In this document: in pieces, positions 58,050-64,000 of the stretch
How positions within the stretch are numbered: the first letter of the stretch is position 1
How the letters are laid out: each line of letters starts with the position of its first letter
Source: Nelumbo lutea
Lineage: Eukaryota; Streptophyta; Magnoliopsida; Proteales; Nelumbonaceae
Assembly (NCBI GenBank): GCA_022828595.1
Contig: JAKGHH010000003.1
Coordinates: 52,503,759-52,567,758 of the forward strand
Direction: 5' to 3'
DNA length: 64,000 nt
Position numbers and translations under genes: made by a program
The notes under the pieces: model-generated
The model's database searches: none
What the model was told of the DNA's origin: nothing
What the model saw: only the letters and a program-made list of their open reading frames with translations

Positions 58050-58480
58050 TTGCTTTCCTTGCAAATTATCACGCTCAGAAATGAAGATCAATAGGACTGA
58101 AGAAGGCGACCTGAAAACGAAGAAGTTAGGACCCTCTCTTCAAAAAGAAAAATCAACAAATAGCGAAGTAGATCAAAGGCAACCTGAAAACGAAGGCAGA
58201 TCAGAGTTGTCTCTCTGTAAACGAAGGCAGATTTGCCTCAAGACGAAGACGGATCTCTCTTCCAACTAGACGACCTAAATGAAAAAAAAAAAAAAAAAAA
58301 AAAATCATAATGAGAGTGCAGAGATCGAAACGAGAAAAGAGTTACCTCTCAGAAATCGAGGACAGTTACCTCGACTGAGAATGAAAGCGAAGATTCCTTT
58401 CATTTTTGTTGAGAGCAAAATTTGCTCTTATTTTCGATGCAAATCATGGCACATACATTTTTGCATCAAAAAGTGATGCA
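58050..58480 (-). promoter_or_regulatory. Possible 5' leader/promoter of VPS38-like gene
   Basis: On the minus strand this is CT-rich with repeated cttcgttttcag-like words and a donor-like gcaaag|gtattg at 58049/58050, as in plant 5' UTR exons. An A/T run lies at 58279-58302. It is a guess from composition and position. Confidence 0.3.
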
Positions 58481-58660
58481 TTTTTTTATCTCTTTTCAAT
58501 TACAAACATGAACCGAATCGCAAATTTACCACGGTTGAGCATTTGCACTCCTTCCAAAGTTCCAAGTGCAAACTACTAAATGAAACGAAGGAAATCCACA
58601 CGAACATCTCTCTTATTTAATTTTGTTTTTCTATCCATGTAAATTCCTTGTGCCATATTT

Positions 58661-58965
58661 AGGGGTGGCCACGAGCTGAGTTTTGCACGAGCTACTCGAG
58701 CTCGACTCGGTTCAATTTCAACTGAGATTGATTTTGAGTTTGAGTTTAGATTATAGGTTCGATTAATAAATGAGTCAAGTTCGAGCTAATGGAGCTCAAC
58801 TTATGAGGCTCGTGAGCCGGTTTAAATATATATATATATGTATATATATATATAATATATAAAAAATAATATTAGCTCGAACGGAGCTCGAGCTCTAGCC
58901 TTATACTTCCTAGGCGAGCTGAGCTCAAGCCTCATACTATTCGGCTCGGCTCATCTCAAATGGAA
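58661..58965. repeat. gagctcgagctc-type non-autonomous hAT-like element
   Basis: Starts ttaggggtggccacgagctgag and ends cggctcggctcatctcaaatgg, with an AT microsatellite centre (58827-58860). Left end TAGGGGTGGC is typical of plant hAT relics. Confidence 0.5.
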
Positions 58966-60393
58966 AATTTTCAATTAATTATTGAAACCTCCCCTAAAGT
59001 TTCTGATTGTTGATATAACCACCCTTGAAGTTTAATAATTACAATCACTTTCTCTATACTTTGCAACACAATTGCAGATAAACCCCCTTTGGTAGAATCT
59101 TCTAAAAATAGGCTTGAAAATGTATAAAGTACCCATACAATTTATGAGCATTGGAAAAACTAGTTCACTTTGCCACTTGGGTTGAAAATGGAGTGGCTAC
59201 CCATCAAATAAGGAAATAGAGGTAATGGGACCTCTAAAAAAGATTTTTAAAATGCTTTGTTTTAATAGTGACTCCAAAACCCTAGGCACCAATCCAATCA
59301 ATCCGGATAAGACTCAGATGGAAGAGGGAAGGGGGTTAGGCATCCCTCTCCCGGGTCCAATAGGTGGGGCCCACAAAGATACCAAACAAGCAAGAATACT
59401 ATGAAAAAGAAAAAAAAACATTCAATTGACTAACAACATGATAAACAAAACACGTGAAGAATAAAACACCATAAAAGAAACCCTCCTAATTAAATTTTTT
59501 TATTTTATTAATTATTATTATTTTATTTATTTTATATTTTCATTTTTTTTATTTTTATATTACTGTTATTTTCTTATAGAACTCTATTTATTTATTAATT
59601 ACTTTTTTAATCAAATTTCTTAAATAACTTTTGTATATGCTATTATGTGATTTTTATAATTTTTTATTTTTTATTATTTTCCTTTTTTTTTTTGTTTTTT
59701 TTCACTGTTTCGCTATCTACTATTCTACTACTCTCCAAGCAGAAAATACCTCTTAAATCTCAAGTTAACCACCCAGATTTGCTAAAACCGATATCACAAA
59801 TTCTTATTGTTTCCTCTTTATCTTTTTTTTTTTCTTTTCTTGTATTTATTTCGTTCCTACATGTGTTTGCAATGGGTTGAACCTACATGTATTGGGGATC
59901 GTTCCCGCTCTGTCCATCTCGCACGACAGCACAAGACACCGCAGCAAAGAGATATTTGACACCCAACGTAAATTATTATTTACTTCCAAATAATATGGCA
60001 GGTATATCAAGCAGCAATAACGCATATACTCGCGGTGAACACCGTATTCATGCAGAGTAGACAATAAAGTGAAGCACATCGAAACTTAAACTGCTTCTAA
60101 GCAAATAACAGATCAATTTAATTGTAAATAACAAGAATCAGGAAACATGGGAAACTACATTTGAAGCAACAAAACCAATAGTTCAAATGACAAACAAGCA
60201 CATATCGTGATCACTAGATTCGTTGCCGACAAATAAATTTATAGAGGTCGGCTCAGCAGAGCTTCATCGCCGTCTCTATGGCTGATGATCAAATGTTGTT
60301 CAGCAGGGGATGAGAAGAATACAATAAAATAAGTAAATAAACTAAAAAGGGGAAATCATAGAGGAGAATAGACGTATCTGAATCGAAATTTTG
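58966..60393. other. AT-rich intergenic sequence
   Basis: Long T/A-rich run at 59480-59860. No gene supported. Confidence 0.5.
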
Positions 60394-61365
60394 GCCTGAG
60401 CAACGATGCTGCAAGAGCCTCGGCCCGGTCATCCTAAAGTCAGTGGTTCCTCGCCAGACCCCCAAGGAGAACCATAGTGTGTTCAATGCTCGGGCCGCCG
60501 TTGCCAAGAGCAAAGAGGTTATCTTCCCTAACAAGGTTTTAAAGCACGCCGAACTATCCCCCATCGGCTCACCACAAAAGCTTTAGGTCTTCTTAAACTC
60601 ATGCTTGTGTTTATCCTTTCTCCTCACTTAAACTCATTGTCTACTTCTTTCTTGTAGACGAACTCCATGATTCACTCATTTCTCAAGCACTCTGAGCTGC
60701 ACTCTACCAGGGTGCAAGTTGCCGAGGCTAAGGCATCTGCTTACGAGGCCAAGGCACAAGCTACTAAGAGTAAGCTAGTGAAGGCGGTTGGTCATATCCA
60801 AAAGCTTGAGGGCGATGTGAAGGCGGAGAAAAGGCGTGCTGACGAGTTGGAGAGTGAGGTCGAAGAGGCAAAGAAGCAGCTCGAGGAGGCCCAAAAAGAC
60901 TTTGCTAATCGCAAGGATGCTCTGACTCAGGAGATCAGAAATGCCGAGTTCCTTGCAGTTTAGGCCTACAAGGATTCTCTTGAATTCGATAAGTTTCATT
61001 ACGAGACCACTACGTTGGCCATCTAGAAGGGCTTCAAGCTTTGCCACTGGTTAGTCAGACGTGCCTTCCCTCAGCTCGGCCTCAGAGCTGTCACCACTGT
61101 CAGGGTCACCACGAAAATGGTTCTAAAATCAAAGAAAGAGAACCTTGACTCTGAGGAGGAGAGTGATGACAACTTCGACGAGGGAACTGTCGAGAAGCTG
61201 AGCATCCCGGGTGCCACCGCTGGAGAAGCCATGGAGACCGATTACGCTGGTGTTGTTGAAGATGTTGTGGAGAAGGAACCGATGAGAGATTCTCCCGAAG
61301 ATGTTGAGGGTGGGGGTGAGGAGCCCCGAGACCCCTTGTATATACAACATATACTGAGCCTCTGA
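60394..61365 (+). pseudogene. Antisense ORF of Tat-type II, C-terminal half
   Basis: First piece 60394-60588: VPRQTPKENHSVFNARAAVA, KSKEVIFPNKVL and LSPIGSPQKL, then a stop at a donor-like site. After a probable intron (60589-60657) comes a coiled coil (RVQVAEAKASAYEAKAQATK, ADELESEVEEAKKQLEEAQK, to 60960). Then FDKFHYETTTLAI, LCHWLVRRAFPQL and an acidic tail (DSEEESDDNFDEG) ending at 61363. This is the same class as 44820-46740 but keeps the complementary half. It lies opposite to its host element. The N-terminal domain is lost at about 60394. Confidence 0.72.
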
Positions 61366-61849
61366 GCTCGGTTCAATAGACTTTCTTTTCTTCTCTTTTT
61401 TTTATGCTTGTACTAGAACTTCTTTTTGGTTACAAAGTAATGAAGTGCCTCTTTTTTGTCACTTCGCGTACAATAACATAGATTTGCAAAAAAAAATCTA
61501 AGTATAGGTTACCGGAGGTGTCGAGCTGACGAACTAGGCATGGTAAGGGATAACCCGAAGTCAATATACGCTGAGGTGGGTAGACATTGTAGGGTATGTG
61601 CCCAACCTGCCTACGCAGCAATGAGGCGTGAGTTGGATTTGTTCGTTGCCCATGCTTAGAAGCAACTGGGTCTTATTTTAGCACCAAGGTTACTTATTAT
61701 ATCGGCACCGTAGCACTTGGGCGTTGGGAGCGACTCGTAGTCCACTCTCCATTGTAAATTTTAGTCGGCGTGCGGCCTGACCAGCTTGCTGATCTTCTGG
61801 ACTTAGAGAAATTTTGTGGATGTCTTACTCTCAAGCTCATAGGTAGTAC
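61366..61849. other. Spacer between antisense ORF and integrase end, Tat-type II
   Basis: No domain seen. Confidence 0.5.
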
Positions 61850-63339
61850 CCCCTCAAGTTGTCAACGTTCCAAGCATGGGGTACCTGCCTCCCTTCGAAT
61901 GTCTTGAACTTGTAGGTGCCTTCACCAAAAACCCATCTCATTTTCTACGGACCTTCCCAATTCGGTTCGAGCTTACCCATGTTGGGCTCAGGTACCATTA
62001 CCTCTGGAATACAAGGTGTCAACTCGGAACTACCATCTCTTGACTCGGGCATTGTAATATCGAGCTACTTGTTGTTGGTAAGTTGTAGTTCGGATGTAGG
62101 CCAGGTCGCGTACCTCTTTGATCAGGTCAAGGTTTGTCCGAAGCTCATCATCATTGGCCTCCTCGTTATACACCTCTAGTTGTAGGGTCGGTACTTCGAT
62201 CTCGGTTGGGATGATGGCCTCCATCCTCTACGTCAAGTTAACTGGTGTCTCACCCATTGCAGCCTTGATGGTCGTCCTATAGGCCCAAAGGACAGAGGGC
62301 AGCTCGTCCACCCACAAACCCTTAGCTCACGCTAATCGAGTTTTTAGTGTGTGGAGAATGGCCCTACTCATCACCTCCTGTTCATTCACTTGCAGGTGCA
62401 CTACCAATGTAAAGTTCTACTGGATCCCCATCTCGGAGCACTAGTTTTGGAACTTGATGTTTTCGAATTGCTTCCCATTATCCAAAATCAGCACCTTGGG
62501 TAATCTGAAGCGGCACACTATATTCTTCCAGAAGAAGTTCTATACATTGTGGGCTGTGATCATCACCAACGGCTTGACTTCCACCCACTTTGTAAAGTAA
62601 TCCACTGCCATGACCAGAAATCTCCTCTGCCCGGTTGCTAGTGGGAATGGACCGAGGATATCTATTCCCCACTAGACAAAAGGCCACAGGTTGTTCAAGT
62701 ACTTCAGATCGACGACAGGTTGATAAAGGATATTGGCATGCCTCTAGCAATTGTCACACTTCTTGATGAACTCGAGTGCATCCGCCTTCATTATGGGCTA
62801 GTAGTACTCTTGCCCTAGCGCTTTTTGGGTGAGTGCCCTGCCCTCCAGGTGTCCTCCACAGAGACCTTCATGGATCTCATGCAGTACTCGGTCTACTTCT
62901 AAGGGTCGTAAGCAGTGCAAGTAGGGGAGCATGAAGGATCTCCTATACAGTCGCCCGTCGATAAGGATGTACTGGGCTGATTAACGCTCTACCCCCCAAG
63001 TTGAATTACGGTCTGCTAGTAGGGTCCCGTGGAGCAGATAATCAATAGGCGGGTTGACTAGTTCGGTTCTGCTTGCAACATGGTAGTGACCTCTTCTGCC
63101 CCCCGAATATGTTGGGTCAAGGCAGGTCTTCTATGTACAGCGTCTTCATTGTGTTGTCGCTTATGCTCACCAACTTCAATAGTGTGTCAGCCTCAGCATT
63201 CTCAGACCTTGGTACTTTCCGAATGAACCAAGAGTGGAAGCCGGGTAGGAGTTTCCTCACTTTGGCAAAATAAGCCATCATGATTGGTTCCCAAGCCTCA
63301 TACTCACCATTTACCTAGTTCACGACTAGCTGGGAATCG
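61850..63339 (-). pseudogene. Tat-type II integrase
   Basis: Read on the minus strand in broken frames. The end is NWEGP..MRWVFGEGTYKF and VPHAWNVDNLRGYY (about 61990-61850). Before it are MEAIIPTEIEVPTLQLEVYN, LDLIKEVRDLAYIRTTTYQQ and QVARYYNARVKR (62224-62030). Core and zinc-binding parts lie above, to about 63300. It matches the Tat-type I region at 43800-44150. Confidence 0.8.
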
Positions 63340-63747
63340 CTACACACCACGACATTCTTCGTGTCGACATCCTTTGCCAAGTGCAGCACGGCTATCAATG
63401 CCTCGTTGTTCGGTGTCGAATCCAAACCGGAGAGCGTACTCCAACTTCACTCTGCTTGGCTCATACAATATGAGTCCAACACCACTTCCTTGTTGATTAG
63501 ACGAGCCATCAACATGGAGGATCCCAGGCTCCTCATCCAAGACCGGGTTTTCCTTGACCGGAACAGGTGCCGCACTGGTTGATGCCTCCGATGTGCTAGT
63601 CGGCTTATCCACCTCAGGGGCCGATGTGTTGAACGTACATTCCACGAAAAAATCCACCAAGACTTGAGCTTTGATGGCTGGGCGTGGCTCAAACCGAATG
63701 TCGTACTCGCTTAGCTCGATGGCCAACTTCATCGGTCTGCATGACAA
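63340..63747 (-). pseudogene. Tat-type II RNase H start
   Basis: RPMKLAIELSEYDIRFEPRP and AIKAQVLVDFFVECTF, then a Pro/Ser linker, then ILHVDGSSNQQGSGVGLILY, where the first RNase H Asp is in HVDGS. LEYALRFGFDTEQRG follows, with decay after it. Homologue of 42390-42600. Confidence 0.85.
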
Positions 63748-63756
63748 CTCAGGCTT

Positions 63757-64000
63757 CTATAAGACATGCTTTAGGGGTATGTCAATGATGACAACGATTG
63801 TGTGAGCTTGGAAGTAGGGGCGTAGCTTCCGAGCCACGATATCCAGGGCATAGACTAGCATCTCGATGTCGAGGTACCTTGTCTCTATTTCTTGCAAAAC
63901 TATACTTATATAGTAGGCGGGTCGTTGGATCCGGCCTACTTCTCGGATTAGTACCGAGCTGACCATCACATCACTCGCAAAGAGGTACAATCTCAGCTCG
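63757..64000 (-). pseudogene. Tat-type II reverse transcriptase/RNase H linker, runs off window
   Basis: LFASDVMVSSVLIREVGRIQ, RPAYYISIVLQEIETRYLDI and ARKLRPYFQAHTIVVIIDI form the RNase H-like connection domain after Ty3/gypsy RT. It continues past 64000. Confidence 0.87.

Noticed and set aside
58018..58476. Lys/Arg-rich + strand frames
   Set aside because: Repetitive gaaaacgaagg text and a poly-A run; more likely an antisense reading of a 5' leader.
1..64000. CRISPR arrays, rRNA, tRNA genes, bacterial operons
   Set aside because: None seen. Regular repeats present are LTR minisatellites, MITEs or microsatellites.

Overview
This window is nuclear DNA of a flowering plant. The evidence is spliced plant-type host genes with GT-AG introns, tRNA-Met-type primer binding sites, Ty1/copia, Ty3/gypsy, LINE, hAT and Tourist-like transposons, and AT-rich intergenic sequence. 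The species cannot be named from the sequence. No bacterial operon, CRISPR array, rRNA or tRNA gene was seen.

Only four host genes can be supported. (1) At the left edge, + strand, are the last five exons of a dihydroxyacetone kinase (DhaL domain), ending at 1489. (2, 3) Two small secreted-peptide precursors lie on the minus strand at 11576-11800 and 17251-17583. They are paralogues with a matching signal peptide, a shared stretch before a Cys-bounded C-terminal peptide, and shared promoter blocks. They look like the two-cysteine CTNIP/SCREW type of phytocytokine. (4) A six-exon VPS38/UVRAG-like gene (PI3-kinase complex II subunit, 348 codons) lies on the minus strand at 49992-54322, probably with a far-upstream 5' leader near 58 kb.

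The rest is a dense, nested transposon landscape. 2.2-4.9 kb holds a LINE relic, an AT-rich tandem array and a copia reverse transcriptase/RNase H relic. 4.9-9.7 kb is a chain of two Ty3/gypsy deletion derivatives sharing LTRs, with a Tourist-like MITE inside. 13.5-22 kb carries non-autonomous hAT-like and foldback elements. 22.0-28.1 kb is a foldback element split by a copia retrotransposon (22245-27669). 28.1-34.4 kb holds two inverted copies of a roughly 700 bp TIR element flanking a LINE with two MITEs in it. 34.4-41.1 kb is a small MITE split by a near-complete copia (34596-40858, perfect 5-bp target duplication). 42.2-49.6 kb is one hAT transposon (TIRs and 7/8-matching target duplication) whose middle is replaced by the 3' half of a Tat-type Ty3/gypsy element carrying an antisense ORF. 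60.4-64.0 kb is a second Tat-type element in the opposite orientation, running off the window.

The most informative points are: the peptide pair and its conserved promoter; the duplicated splice acceptor before the last kinase exon; the antisense ORFs of the two Tat-type elements; and several insertions whose empty sites can be read from paralogous copies in this same window. I did not find a clear new multi-gene system.
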